From NCBI GenBank assembly GCA_000750105.3, contig JPHH03000083.1:36008-100007 (forward strand): 64,000 nucleotides of DNA, in the 5' to 3' direction. Both the position numbers and the translations under genes were made by a program. Of the stretch, positions 11,557 through 22,817 are shown piece after piece. Numbering within the stretch: position 1 is the first letter of the stretch; every line of letters starts with the position of its first letter. Source of the stretch: Tolypocladium sp. Sup5 PDA-1. Taxonomy: Eukaryota; Ascomycota; Sordariomycetes; Hypocreales; Ophiocordycipitaceae. A model generated the notes under the pieces. It did not search any database and was not told where the DNA came from. It worked only from the letters and a program-made list of their open reading frames with translations.

Positions 11557-14500
11557 CAGCGCTCATCACAGATCAACTCAATCAATCAATCATCCCAATC
11601 AAATCAATCAAATCAGCCCAGTCTTACGTTCAATCAAATCAATTCCAGTGATTTGAAAGTTGACATGATTTGGTTAAGTTGATATATACTATGCTGTAGT
11701 TACCCGAAGTGCCATCAATGAATGACCTGTCCTGCCTGGTCCCTACCCTACAGAACGTAATCACAGATGGATGCTACTTACTCAACCACATAATATAGCA
11801 GTAAGATTAGGTACCTACTATCGCCGGCCGGGCCAACCCGGGGCTAGCTAGGATGACGCGGTTACGCGCCTTCGCCACCCTGCGCGACGCGTCAACTTCG
11901 CCGTCACGACATAACATCAACGACGAGATGTCGCACTTACAAACACCGTCTACTCCGTCGAGTCTTTCGCCAGAGGTTTCAACACCATGCCCCACTTCAC
12001 TCTTTCCTTCTGCGTTCTCGCGACTATCACAACCAACGACCGTGGCCAAGCAACTCGAGGAGGCTGCTGTCCAAGATCTGCCCGTTAACCCTACTATTGA
12101 GGATCTACCCAAGATCGTCTGGAAGAACCGCCGCTTTGTCCAAGAAGCTTCGCTAGCCCGGAAGGGTGCAAAGGGTAGAAAGAGCTGGATTAGGTCACAT
12201 GGCATGTTTTTCATCGAATTGAATAACCAGGATCAGCCAATCGGTAATGTCTGGTGCTGCAGTCGTTGCGATACGAAGGGCCGGCCGGAATTCTTCTCAG
12301 TACAAGCCACATCTTCAGCAGCAGATCATCTTCGCAAGTACGTATCCGCCCCTGGACCAACAAATCCATCTACTGACTCGCCTAGATTTCACCGGATCAC
12401 CCCGACGAGCCAGTCAAGCCCCAGCGACGACGATAGCGCGATCGATACCCATTCCTGTGCACCTCCCAAACGACCGCGGCTTGACCAGAGCATGATACCA
12501 AAAGCAAAGGTCAAAGCTATACAAGAACTCAGTGTTGGGTTCGTCATTGACAGCGATGTGCCATTTACAATTTTTGAGCACAAGTTTCTGAAGGAGCTTT
12601 TCTACCGATTCGACCATGAATTAGCGCTCCAGATCCCCTGGAGTAGCAGTTCTATAACCAGAGAGCTTCAGAGGATCTTCGAGTCCAAAATCGATGTTAT
12701 CAGAGCGGAGCTGGGTACTGCGCTCACGAAAATACACATCAGCTTCGATCTCTGGACATCGCCAAACCGCCTTTCGATAATGGCTGTGTTTGCGCACTTC
12801 ATCGACAAAGTCGGGTACCAACAATCCAGGTTGCTGGCCCTACGCCGTCAATTTGGTACTCACAATGGCGAGAACCTTGCGCATACTTTGTTCGGCATTG
12901 TCCAACAGTGGGAGATTGGTGGGCGGGTTGGAACGGTCATGTCTGACAATCTGAAGGCGAACGACACCTGTTTGTCCTATTTCTTCAGGCAGCTTGACCC
13001 GTCGATCAAAGCGGCTGATATAAAGGCCCATCGGATGCGCTGCTATGGCCATATTCTCAATCTTGTTGCGCGCGCGTTTCTTTTCGGCAAAGATGCCGAC
13101 TCTTTCGAGCTAGAGTCAGACATCAACGGCATGAGAGGTCTTGCGGAGCAAGACCTTCGTCATTGGCGTTCAAAGGGCCCAATTGGAAAGCTCCACAATA
13201 TCGTCAAATTCATCAGATCGTCACCTCAACGCAGCGAATATTTCAAGCGCATCGCTCACGAGCAGGAGTACGAGGGGTACCGTCTTTCCGAGGAATCAAC
13301 CGCCGAGCTTGAGGTCGTGCTGGATAATGAGACGCGGTGGAACTCTACTTATATGATGATTGAGAGGGCTCTGCGGAAGCAGACTGACATTAGGGCTTTC
13401 ATCTTTGCGCTCGAGGGCGAGCAAGACGAGGCAAAACGAATCCCTGCTGATGATATCTTATCCAACGAGGATTGGCGCGTTCTTGGCGAGGTCAACGAGA
13501 TCCTTAAGCCTCTATACTTTCAGACGATGCGGACGCAAGGTTGGGGTAAAGGCGACAGCCATGGGCGGCTGTGGGAAGTCCTGGTTGGAATGGAATACCT
13601 GCTCGAACATTTCGAGGACTGGAAAGGCTTTTACAACGAGGTAACAACCAAGACAATAAGGGAGACGAATCTAGACGATCTTGAGCCGATTGGTCTGAGG
13701 GAATTCGAAAGCCGGCCGACCCGTGCCCGTCGCCGCCCTGCTCGCTTTGATGACGAGATATATATGGTTCAACAGCGAAGTCAAACGTCAAGATTTACGG
13801 TAGCTGCCTTGCCAGAGCATTCCCGGACCGAACATGACTCGCTTGATAAGTCACCGTCGCATGAGATCTCCCAGAAGAGCTCGTTACCCGCAGATCATCG
13901 AGCGTATATCCGGGCATCTATCAACAACGGCTGGAAGAAGCTGGACGAGTATTACAATAAGCTCGGAGAGTCTCCCTTGTTTGCGGCAGCAGTTATTCTT
14001 CATCCGAGATTTGGCATCAGCTGGTTGGAGGCTACTTGGGTGACTGAGGAACAATTAGCCTGGGTTCGTGATGCAAAGGCGGGCATGAAGGACTACTTTG
14101 CGCGGTGGTATCAGACGAACCAGCAGAATGACAAGGAACAGTCGAAGCCTGCCTCAATGGGAACGGGCAAGAAGGACGATCACTATACGCAGTGGATTAA
14201 CAGCAGAACGAAAAAGGCATTTGCAACGAGCGGCAGTGTCAGCGAGTTGGACAAGTACCTCCGCCTTGAGCCACAAGACACACAAGAGCCGATCCAGTGG
14301 TGGAGAGACCATAAGCATACTTTCCCGGCATTAAGCAGCTTTGCCTTGGACGTCTTTGCCATTCCGGCGATGGCAACTGACTGCGAGAGGCAGTTCAGCC
14401 TGGCCAAGTTGACGCTAACATCACAAAGGCTCGCCATGGGGGCTGATACGCTGGAGCGAGTTCATTGTCTGAAGAATTGGGTCCGACATGGTGGGGTGAA

Positions 14501-14690
14501 GCTGGGGAGTTGGGGAGGGAATTAAGTCGTAGGGGACGGCGAAAGACCCTCGTATACCAGGTGTACAGGTCGCCCATACAGTTGATTGGGAGGAGTCAAT
14601 CAAATCAAATCAATCAATTTGGACCGGAAACCTGTCAATCAAATCAACTTTGGGGCCAAAGTTGATTTGATTGATTTATGATGAGCGCTG
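11557..14690 (+). mobile_element. complete hAT-family DNA transposon, element 1
   Basis: A 3134-bp element bounded by a perfect 12-bp terminal inverted repeat: CAGCGCTCATCA at 11557-11568 and its reverse complement at 14679-14690. Similarity continues imperfectly for about 30 bp. Subterminal zones (11570-11690 and 14588-14680) are packed with TCAATCAAATCA-type repeats in both orientations. One open transposase gene occupies the interior. The 8-bp flanks (CGTCGAGG left, ATCAGTAC right) do not match, so a normal hAT target duplication is missing. The same layout occurs at 58608-61738. Confidence 0.88.
11928..14525 (+). CDS. hAT transposase (element 1)
   Basis: The frame is open without splicing (865 aa from the ATG at 11928; an upstream in-frame ATG lies at 11853). 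It starts with a BED-type zinc finger (WCCSRCDTKG, then AADHLRK). A 48-nt in-frame intron, 12338-12385 (GTACGT...TAG), would replace the non-matching residues after HLRK with FHRI and so complete the final His of the finger; the homologous position in element 2 is a compulsory intron. The catalytic core shows SFDLWTSPNR and an ExxxRWNSTY block. The C-terminus has the hAT dimerisation signature (PIQWWRDHKHTFPALSSFAL, IPAMATDCERQFSLAK). The spliced product would be about 849 aa. No internal stop is present, so the element may be active or recently so. Confidence 0.9.
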   Translation: MSHLQTPSTPSSLSPEVSTPCPTSLFPSAFSRLSQPTTVAKQLEEAAVQDLPVNPTIEDLPKIVWKNRRFVQEASLARKGAKGRKSWIRSHGMFFIELNNQDQPIGNVWCCSRCDTKGRPEFFSVQATSSAADHLRKYVSAPGPTNPSTDSPRFHRITPTSQSSPSDDDSAIDTHSCAPPKRPRLDQSMIPKAKVKAIQELSVGFVIDSDVPFTIFEHKFLKELFYRFDHELALQIPWSSSSITRELQRIFESKIDVIRAELGTALTKIHISFDLWTSPNRLSIMAVFAHFIDKVGYQQSRLLALRRQFGTHNGENLAHTLFGIVQQWEIGGRVGTVMSDNLKANDTCLSYFFRQLDPSIKAADIKAHRMRCYGHILNLVARAFLFGKDADSFELESDINGMRGLAEQDLRHWRSKGPIGKLHNIVKFIRSSPQRSEYFKRIAHEQEYEGYRLSEESTAELEVVLDNETRWNSTYMMIERALRKQTDIRAFIFALEGEQDEAKRIPADDILSNEDWRVLGEVNEILKPLYFQTMRTQGWGKGDSHGRLWEVLVGMEYLLEHFEDWKGFYNEVTTKTIRETNLDDLEPIGLREFESRPTRARRRPARFDDEIYMVQQRSQTSRFTVAALPEHSRTEHDSLDKSPSHEISQKSSLPADHRAYIRASINNGWKKLDEYYNKLGESPLFAAAVILHPRFGISWLEATWVTEEQLAWVRDAKAGMKDYFARWYQTNQQNDKEQSKPASMGTGKKDDHYTQWINSRTKKAFATSGSVSELDKYLRLEPQDTQEPIQWWRDHKHTFPALSSFALDVFAIPAMATDCERQFSLAKLTLTSQRLAMGADTLERVHCLKNWVRHGGVKLGSWGGN

Positions 14691-17600
14691 ATCAGTACAT
14701 TGCATGATGTGAGGTAGGGTCGAGCATCAAGGTCTCTGAATGTTTAAAACTACGAAGGGGAGAAGAGATCCAGTCCTTGTAGGATATATGATGCAGGGCG
14801 GACCCAGTGCCGAAGGCGGCGATGCGATCTGACTCTACACATTCATGTGATGACTTACGTCCTTTGCTGACAAGTCGGAGTAGAAGAACACAAGATGATT
14901 TAGAACATTCGCTTGAAGCCCCGAATGGTTTTTCATGGTTGCGGTCGATGTCATGTATATGTAGTCACTTTATGTCTTTATACTGTCCGAGGAGCAACGG
15001 AGCGGCTGAAGTTCTCGGCACGACCAAGAATACTGTTCTAAACCCGTGGAGTGACCCGTAGTTCCAGCAGACTGAACGTTTTGAGGCGCTTAGGTCACTG
15101 TCATCTGGGAGACTTCATCTCCGCAGGGTTTAGGGATTGGCATCGGACGTTGTTCATGTTCGTTTGCCGTGCTACACCCCCGCCGTTAGATGCATCCCCT
15201 CAGAAGCTCTATTCCTGCGCCGAGACCTGAGATGGTCCAGTGAGGGGAAGGTCATTTGGAGTCGACTTATACCGCGGGATGCTCAGAATACATGGAAAAA
15301 GGGTGAAAAGCAGAAGCTTGTGATGCCTATGAGTAAGGGCATGCGGGGATCCAATTCTGCACAGCGAGTAATGACAAGTCGCGCGACACCACTACCGTCG
15401 TCCGTCTCCGAGGCCAAGAGTCAAGGCGGTAGCAGAATAGGCTGGGCTTGGTGGCAATTGTATCCAATCTGGGGGAAATTGGGAACAGCTTAAAGCTAAA
15501 AATTGGCCTCGACGACTCACGCACGGCGTTGCATAGAACGAGTGACCGCTGTCATTTCGCCTTGCGTCTGAGCAACAAGTGTTCGGTCCGAGCGCAAAAC
15601 AGACTTGCGACTGTACGCCTCTACGGTTTTGTGGCTGTTTAATAAACATCAACTAGACAGTGTTTGGCCTGAGAAACCTACATACGGGTAATGAGGGCCA
15701 ATCTACCTGGAAACCATGATCTGCAGGCGGGGAAGACGGTTGTGCTGTGTGGGTAGCTGTTGCTAGCCTACTCGTAGCTAGTGGTGACGGTTTAGATGGG
15801 GAACGCCATCCGGCGCGCTCGGGCCCGATGGTACTGGCTAACTGGACACGGGCAGGCGGATGAATTGCCTCGTCCGCTTCGCCGTCTCTGGGGGCAGGTT
15901 GGGGAAGCTGAGGAGGAAGAGTGCCGAAAACCCTCGCCCAGCTGCTGCATTCCTCCCAACCCAGCAGGCCCGTGCTCGAACCAAAGAACCCCTGGGAGCA
16001 CCGTCAGATTGCGGGACCGGAACTGGATCTGCCCGATTGACAGGCGACGAGTGGATTGGGCCAGGACGAGGCATTGGTTGACCAAGTCCGACGCAGTTGC
16101 ACCAACGGATTTGGAAGCTGTGCCTCATATCCCTCGAAGACTCGGTACAGTCGCACCTCCTGGTCGTAATTTCTTGACAATGCCATGTCACTCTGTGAGT
16201 CGTCGAAACCTGCTTACCCCGCCATGTTTGTCCGAATGTTTGCCGTTGTTTGTCGCAACCGAGAGTTGGGGTCGGGATGCATCCGAATGCCGATGATCAA
16301 GGAAACATGTGCCGAATGGGACAATGCTCAGGCGTCATGCGTTGGTGAATGGCCAGAATAAGCGGTGCATATGCGGAGTAGGCACGTACTTCGTACTCGT
16401 ATGCCGTGGAGAAATGTGAGGTGGGCTCGGGTTTGGGACTGGACGCACACAACCCGCTTCCCGTCCGTGGCTGTCGTTCAAAGTACTACATACTACACGA
16501 CACTGTTTCACCACCATGGAGTACAGAAGACCTGACAGCCACCATCGTGAGAACGAGTGGAAAGAACAATGCCTTCTAGAGTTTTCTGGCCAGGCATGGA
16601 CCTAACCCAAAAGGCAGCACAGCAAAAAGGAGCGAGGCCACAGCAAGCCAATTCTGGTTGATGCTACGTCTCCTTTGTAAGAAGTGAAGATACTCCCGCC
16701 AATTGTTGCAAAGACAGCAGCAAAAAAAGCAATGCAGCCGAACTGAATGGGTGAAAATCTTTCTCCCATATAAAACATAGGCGCAGTTGAGTCGTGTTGT
16801 TCTTGCCGCCATCAATTAACATGTCTACCAAGCGACAACCCACTACGCTACTGGTCTGCCCAGCGATTAGAGTACCCACGCGATGGCGATTGATGTTCTA
16901 TAGATCCCGGCGATGGCTGCCGAATGTGAGAGGACTTTTCCTCCGCAGGTAGCATGGTTCGCCGCCTTTCGTGGGGTTGCAAGACTTCGAGTGCGGAGTG
17001 GCAACCTTTGGCGGATCGCCACACCCCACATCGACTTCTCATCACCAGGAACAAACGCCTTCGCGATGGCGGCTTTGTTTCCGCGCTCGCATTTTATCAA
17101 AGGCCGGAGACATGCCGAATTCGTATCGTATGTCTCATTCAGCCTTTATCAGGCCAGACGGGCTGTGAGATCCCGATGACTCTTCGCTGATGACCCTTGA
17201 TATAGCCGAGACTGTTTCTGTCGGCAGGACAAGTGCCTAACGTCGCACTTGGTATTACTTGCCGCGGCAGCATGGCAACAAAAGTGACCGATGCTCCGTC
17301 CGCGACTTTCCTTTAAACTTACAAGAACCTCCATTAAGCGGCGATCCGGAAAAGCAATCAATGGATGCACTAGCCCAGGCATTTGGAAAGTGTAGGAAGT
17401 CGCCACTCACTGTGTCAGGGAGGCCACGCCCGGCTTGCCTACGTGGATGGCTCTGTCAAAGTACAATATACCAAGATTCTGTTCCTATCTGTGAAGTGCC
17501 CTCGATCGAAAGACCCCGTGCCAATCCAACTCTCACCTATTCGCCCTATCCGCTCGCGTCGGAAGCACAGCAGCTCATACTCATCTTGATGGGCATGGCA

Positions 17601-17776
17601 TATGCTGGCTGCTGGACGAGCTCTGGGCCTTCGCCGGGGCACAAGCACACATTCTCGGCTCGCCGGGAAGGATCGCGACGACACTTGGGCGCATTTCAGT
17701 GGTGGAAGTACGTCGGAGGCATGACTTTGGCATGGTAGGCACCTTGATAGCTACATTGGCTGGTGGCCTTTGATGG
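14691..17776. other. gene-free stretch
   Basis: No supportable gene. Frames of up to 166 codons (15796-16296, plus) show no recognisable domain, and several overlap on opposite strands. No repeat of the families seen elsewhere in the window was noticed. Confidence 0.4.
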
Positions 17777-19063
17777 CTAAATTGACGGACCTGACAGTAA
17801 CAAGGTCCATATTGAGAGGAAGGCCACAGCAAAAAAAAGATACATAAGCACAACAGGCTTCTTGATGATGCCCCCGAGAAGACCTGCTGGGCCATCCACA
17901 CTCGCACCGCCTCGAGTGAAGTATTCGAAACAGCCTTGGCGAAGCACTTCCAGGTAGAAGTCGTCCGCCGCGAAGAGCGAGTACAGCGCCTGTGCCAAGA
18001 TGTTGATGACAAACGAATGGCTCTTTCGCCGCCAGTGAAATGTCGTCATCTGCCGAAGGACCTGTTTGGTGTCGTTGAGATTCGGCACGTTGGAGGGGGC
18101 CAGTAACTCGCCTAGGAGGGCGGCATCACCGAGCGTAACCGTAATTCCTCCGCCCGTGAGAGGGTGGCGCATGTTCAACGCATCGCCGGCGATAAGGAGA
18201 CCAGGAGCGCGGTTGGCAGCTGCTGGGAGAAAGGAGTTCGGCATGCATCGGAGACGGCCATTGTCGAGGTTCTCTGAGAAGGCTGGTTGGACGGCAGGGG
18301 GGAGATAGGGCAGTACATCGTGTCTCATGTAGTGCGACACCCCCCCCCATTGGCGGACTTGGCGGCTGTGAGGCCCTCGGGCACGTTTATCAACGCTCTC
18401 GTCTCATGTGTGCCGATTTGGTAAAGGAGGACGGAAAAAAAATGCCGAGCAAGACGTGTCCGAAGCACGGGGAAGGGAGCGTCGCATCTCGCAACTCAAG
18501 GGCCCAAAACTTGGACTTGGATGCGGGTTTCCGAGATGAAGTCTCCCCACGAAATTTGCTCCTGTAGCCATCGGCGACGATAGTCAGTGGGGTAAAGAAG
18601 TAATCGCGTTTACCACCCGTCGAGCTCTTCACCCCGAGAACCTGGTTTGTTCCTTCCAATTTGATGAGACCATCCACCTCTGTCTCGACGACGGTAATAT
18701 TGGGTTCTTCTGCAGCAGCGGCTCGTAATTTTCGGACGATTCGACCATGGTGAAACTGACTTGGTAGCCCTTGACCGGGATGCTGTCGATGTCGTCGAGA
18801 CAATGTCGCAGTCCGAGCTTTTCGAGCGCCTGAACGCCCCCGGGTTGCAGAAGCTCCCCGACAATGCGATCGGGCTCTCTGAGGGAACGCTCAAGGAGGA
18901 ATACCGAGCGAGATTGTCTCACAAGAGTCACGGCCATTGCAGCCCCGAAGATGCCCGCACCGACGACGATGACGTCTGCATGTCGGTGAACGGTGCGACG
19001 AATGGCGTTTTCGTCTGGAGAAGAGGTTTCCATGGGTATGTGATGAGGAATAGTAAAGGTCAT
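17777..19063 (-). pseudogene. squalene epoxidase (squalene monooxygenase, Erg1-type), disrupted
   Basis: From the ATG at 19063 the reading begins with an FAD-binding fold (ADVIVVGAGIFGAAMAV, then LLERSLREPDRIVGELLQPGG), typical of squalene epoxidase, the ergosterol-pathway enzyme acting on squalene. Near 18745 the frame shifts and roughly 25-30 residues expected between GYQV and FHHGRIV are missing. A second shift falls at an eight-A run (about 18436-18443), a third at a nine-C run (about 18340-18349). After these shifts the remaining conserved parts are all present: GDALNMRHPLTGGG, the INILAQALYSLFAADD helix and a C-terminal hydrophobic segment. The deletion argues for a true pseudogene; the two homopolymer shifts alone could be assembly errors. 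It would be a second copy, since ergosterol synthesis is essential. Confidence 0.85.
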
Positions 19064-19212
19064 TCGGACGTGCTGGCAATGATGATGGATAATCTAGGCG
19101 AGGAAAGAAGTGGATTCGATTTGGGGGGAGCAGAAGGAAAGCCTGATTGGGAGGCCCAAGCTCAATTTTTTGCCAAATGTCTGTCTTCCACCCCCAATCA
19201 TCCGATGGTAAG

Positions 19213-20207
19213 TCGGACCCCCCCACTTTGGGCATACCCGACTTTGGGCACCCCAATCCACACCACTTTGAGCATGAACACAATACGCTGCAACCGCGTT
19301 ATTTCGTGCAAAATGACCGTTTTTCTTTAAACAAGCTATTAAGTTATTTCCATTGGTTAGGGCCACGGCCTATTCGGAAGAGAACCTCCAGCTTGCAGTA
19401 GCTGCTGTGAAAAATAGCCGAACGCAGCTCCAAGCCGCCGAGACTATGGGGTGCCTCTGTAACGGGGCCAGCACTGTGAGCACAGGTGCTAGTCGTATTA
19501 ATCAATTGACGATCTATAAAGAGATAATTGAGAGGCTGCCCCGGCTCCCTCTCTTATGTGTGCGCTCACCCCCGGCGGGCCGCACGTGAGAGCGAGGGTC
19601 TCGCCCTGTCCCTCCGAGCCTGTGGTCGCGCCATGTCCGGCGGCGCCGGACTCCTAGCCCGGGGCCCGGCCCCTTACAGCCTCGAGCAACACTCCAACAC
19701 CGTTTACACGGGACTTTACCTGTGACTATTGCAAAAGAACCATCTCAACGCCTCTCCAGGCAGCAGGAAAAGCATCTTCGAGACTGGATTCTAGCCCCAG
19801 GATGCACCAGGGTTCCCACCAACGCATATGCAGCTAAAGGCATTTGCGAGTAGGATCCTCATTGCCGGCGGCGACATTCAACCTCTCGGCAAGAACTGGA
19901 TAGTTGGTTTTCTGAGCCGCAACCCAGAAGTCAAGACGATCAAGGGCAAATCTATTGAACGCGCTCAATCAACGGTGCGTCAACCTCCCGGATACGAGAT
20001 TGGTTCTAATTACTCAACCTACCGGCAATCAAGGCCATCCCACCTGAACACCGATATAATATGGATGAAACAGGCATCCTAGAGGGTCTCGGCTGCAATG
20101 GTCTCATGCTAGGACGGTCGGATAAGACGGAGACCTTGAGGAAACGCCTTGGCTCGCGTTGTTGGACCACAATTGTGGAATGCGTCTCTGCCACAGGCCG
20201 GGCCCTG

Positions 20208-20255
<48 letters not shown>

Positions 20256-20650
20256 TCTTCAAAGGCCAGGACTTACAGCAGCAATGTTTCTCCGACGAAC
20301 TCGGCTTCCTTGATCGCTGGAAGTTTACGGCTACCCCTAAGGGCTGGACTGATGACTCTGTCGCGTTGGATTAGCTCAAGGAGGTCTTTATTCCTCAGAC
20401 AAGACCTCAGCAACCTGGCAAGAGACTATTAGTCGTTGACGGGCACGGTAGTCATCAGACTGATGATTTTATGTACGAATGCTTCAAAAACGGCATATAT
20501 CTCCTTTTCTTACTGCCACATGCATCGCACGTTCTACAGCCACTCGACGTATCTTGCTTTTCACCTATCAAGACGTATTATCGCCGGCAGCTTGAGACTC
20601 TCGTTACCTACTGTAAGGGGCTTGCTAGAGTCTGTTCAACATGTAGGTGC
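19213..20650 (+). mobile_element. decayed pogo/Fot1-type (Tc1-mariner superfamily) transposon
   Basis: Left-end-like sequence with two ACTTTGGGCA motifs lies at 19215-19265. A broken transposase follows. It has a pipsqueak-type HTH start (YSEENLQLAVAAVKNS, near 19370), then after stops and a GC-rich insertion come NMDETGILEGLG (first catalytic Asp, about 20060), VIFKGQDLQQQ (20250), VDGHGSHQTDDFMYECFKNG (second Asp, about 20435) and HVLQPLDVSCFSPIK (third Asp, about 20530). The DDD arrangement is that of pogo/Fot1. Multiple stops and frame changes make it inactive. A run of 41 C at 20210-20250 interrupts the gene. No matching right terminal repeat was found. Confidence 0.85.
20210..20250 (+). 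repeat. 41-nt cytosine homopolymer
   Basis: An uninterrupted run of 41 C sits inside the pogo transposase relic, between the sequence for a GRALNP-like motif and that for VIFKGQ. In related transposases these motifs are almost adjacent, so the run appears to be an expansion of a short C tract in the relic, or an assembly artefact. Confidence 0.9.
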
Positions 20651-20699
20651 CTTCGTATTGTCTATTCAAAGCTAAAGAGAAAGGGAAGAGGAAGAGGAC

Positions 20700-20880
20700 G
20701 AGGCAGGCCTGCCTCGGGCTCTTATTACAGAGCCCTGACGCCGTAGTCGGGGCGGCCACCGGATGTCTCAGTTCACTTACACAGTCAGGCCCCGGGCCCG
20801 AGCCCGGCCCACTTACACGGCCCTGCTCCTGGTGTAACGGGCTAGGAGGTGTGCTAGGCTCGAGCAATAGAGCAGTCGGC
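20700..20880. repeat. GC-rich segment resembling 19534-19700
   Basis: Two GC-rich segments interrupt or flank the pogo relic. Both start with GAGGC, run through CGGGCTC/CGGCTC and CTTAT, contain CCCGGGCCCG-like strings and end in GCTCGAGCAA. The resemblance is loose but suggests two copies of one short insertion. A 19-nt hairpin (CTCGGCAC, TTC loop, GTGCCGAG) follows at about 20912-20930. Confidence 0.3.
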
Positions 20881-20987
20881 CATTAAGCCAAAATATCCGC
20901 CAGTCTCGGCACTTCGTGCCGAGGCTTTTGGCCCCCTTATCAATTGCCTTTTTTCTTCAGTTTTGCACTGTTTTCGTTCCTGCCAGC

Positions 20988-22817
20988 TTATGTTTTCCCA
21001 GATTCCACACTGCTCGCCGAATCGAATGAACGTGTCTCCTTGATGAACTTGGGCCACGTGTTGGACAAGACCAGATACTTGACACTCCTTTCCGCGTCGT
21101 TAAAAACATAGTCGCTGAAAGTTCCGGGGATGTCGCCCCAGTAACGGACATTCTTGACTGTCCCAGTTTGGTGAGGAACCTCGTCGAAAGGTCTGACCGG
21201 GTCGGGCTTACTCTCGCCACAGATGAGACGCGCGGCAGGTCCGAACACGGCATGGAGGTTCTTGAAGTCAGCATACGACAGGTTTATCTGGAACTCGGCG
21301 CTGTTGGCGCTAATGAAGTCCATGTAGATGCGCACAGCACTCTCGAAGCACTCGCGAGACAGCCTGTGCATGTTGGTCGAGACCTCTTCGACATTGTCCG
21401 GCCTTCTGTCAGACCCCTTGCGTCTAGGCACTAGATAAATAGCCCTCCACTCCCTGACGCGGGTCAAGAAGGAAATATTCTCGCCTGAGAAGTCGCGCAG
21501 AGCAGAGAAGTGCTGAAGCGGCTCCGGGTTCTTGGCGAGGGTATGCTCGAGAGCAGCCATGGTATGGATACTGTCGCCAGCACAGCTGGTGGTGGAGGCG
21601 GCTTTGGTGTATCCGATGCGTGAAGGCTTGGTCGAAGAGCCAGAATTGAGAGACTTGTTGCAGGGGGTGGTCGACTTCTCCCAACGGGCGATACAGTCGA
21701 GTGCCTCCTGACACATGTTCTGCTGCTTGCGCACCTCCCAGCAGGGTAGGAAGATTGTGAATATCTCGAGCATCATGATGGAGACACAGATCCTGGTTTC
21801 CCGTTCAGCATAACCATAATTAAGTTGTCATGCTTATAGACCTTAGGCGCCTACCATTGAGGAGGAACAAAATATTTGTTAACTGGAGCCATTGCTGGAA
21901 CATAGAGGGCAATGATCCACATCGGAGCCGCATGTAGACTACAGACATAAAAGTTAGTAAATTGTGGGAATGTATTTAAGAGCAGCGTCGGACATACCCA
22001 GAGATACAGCAAGCAATGGTCTGAGTCCTCCATCCGTGGGTGTCTTTGAGACTACGAGCACGCCAGAGGATGATTGGAGCAACAATCCACGCCCAGAAGA
22101 CCTGCCAGGTGATGCAGGGCAACCATTCCCAGCCCCGGCCCTGTTGAGTGTCCAGTTCAATCAGAGTGCCGGTGACCTCGGTACCAGGGATGCCGAAGGA
22201 TGAGTGAAATTTCTTGGAGATGGAGTACACAAGGACGGTAATGAACAGCTGTACGTAGCTGGTTAGCTATAACCATAACAATACTACATTCTGACAAGCT
22301 AGAAGTTGATGATGTTGATGCTCACCTGGAATGCCATGCCGAGGCCGACGAGAATCAGCATCTTGTAGCCGTAGTCGAGCAGTGTCCACCGAGCAAGGAG
22401 TGTGTTGCGGGTCCGGGGACGCCGGTTGTCCCATCCGACATCGACTCTTCTCTTGACATACTTCTTCTGCGCCTTGGCGACGTGCAGAAACCTGCTGTTT
22501 GTGGCATGGAAAAGACCGATGCCGAAGGGAAGCCAGATGCCCATGATCCAGTACTCGGCAACCTCGGGCATTAGCGGACCCCAGACATAATCAGTTGTGA
22601 CCGTAAACCAGTAACAGTGCAACAAGGCCACCGCTGTAAATGACAACGACAGACCTCTGATCCTCAGAATCGGCATATTGCGCCGGACGTAGAGGAAGGC
22701 CATGCCAGCTAGGAGGATGACCGACCACACCACAGCAAAGACGATCCAAAAAACGCCAACCGCGTCGAGCTGCAGCTCAGGCTTGGTCTCGGGTGTGACG
22801 CCGGACTCTGAGCTCAT
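20988..22817 (-). CDS. seven-transmembrane receptor with C-terminal RGS domain
   Basis: Exons 22817-22326, 22248-21998, 21938-21855 and 21792-20988 join in frame to 543 aa. The introns are GT-AG (77, 59 and 62 nt). The first 300 or so residues form multiple hydrophobic helices (for example VFWIVFAVVWSVILLAGMAF, MWIIALYVPAMAP, EIFTIFLPCW). The second half has an RGS-like helical domain (FSGENISFLTRVREW, FESAVRIYMDF, NLHAVFGPAARLI). This is the arrangement of fungal RGS-containing GPCR-like proteins (GprK type). These are proposed to sense an extracellular cue and speed GTP hydrolysis on a G-alpha subunit at the plasma membrane. The ligand is unknown. The start is the first ATG before the first helix. 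The gene is intact and unrelated to the neighbouring transposon debris. Confidence 0.88.

Noticed and set aside
20159..20374. Poly-proline protein frame
   Set aside because: The proline run is only the translation of the 41-nt C homopolymer within a transposon relic.
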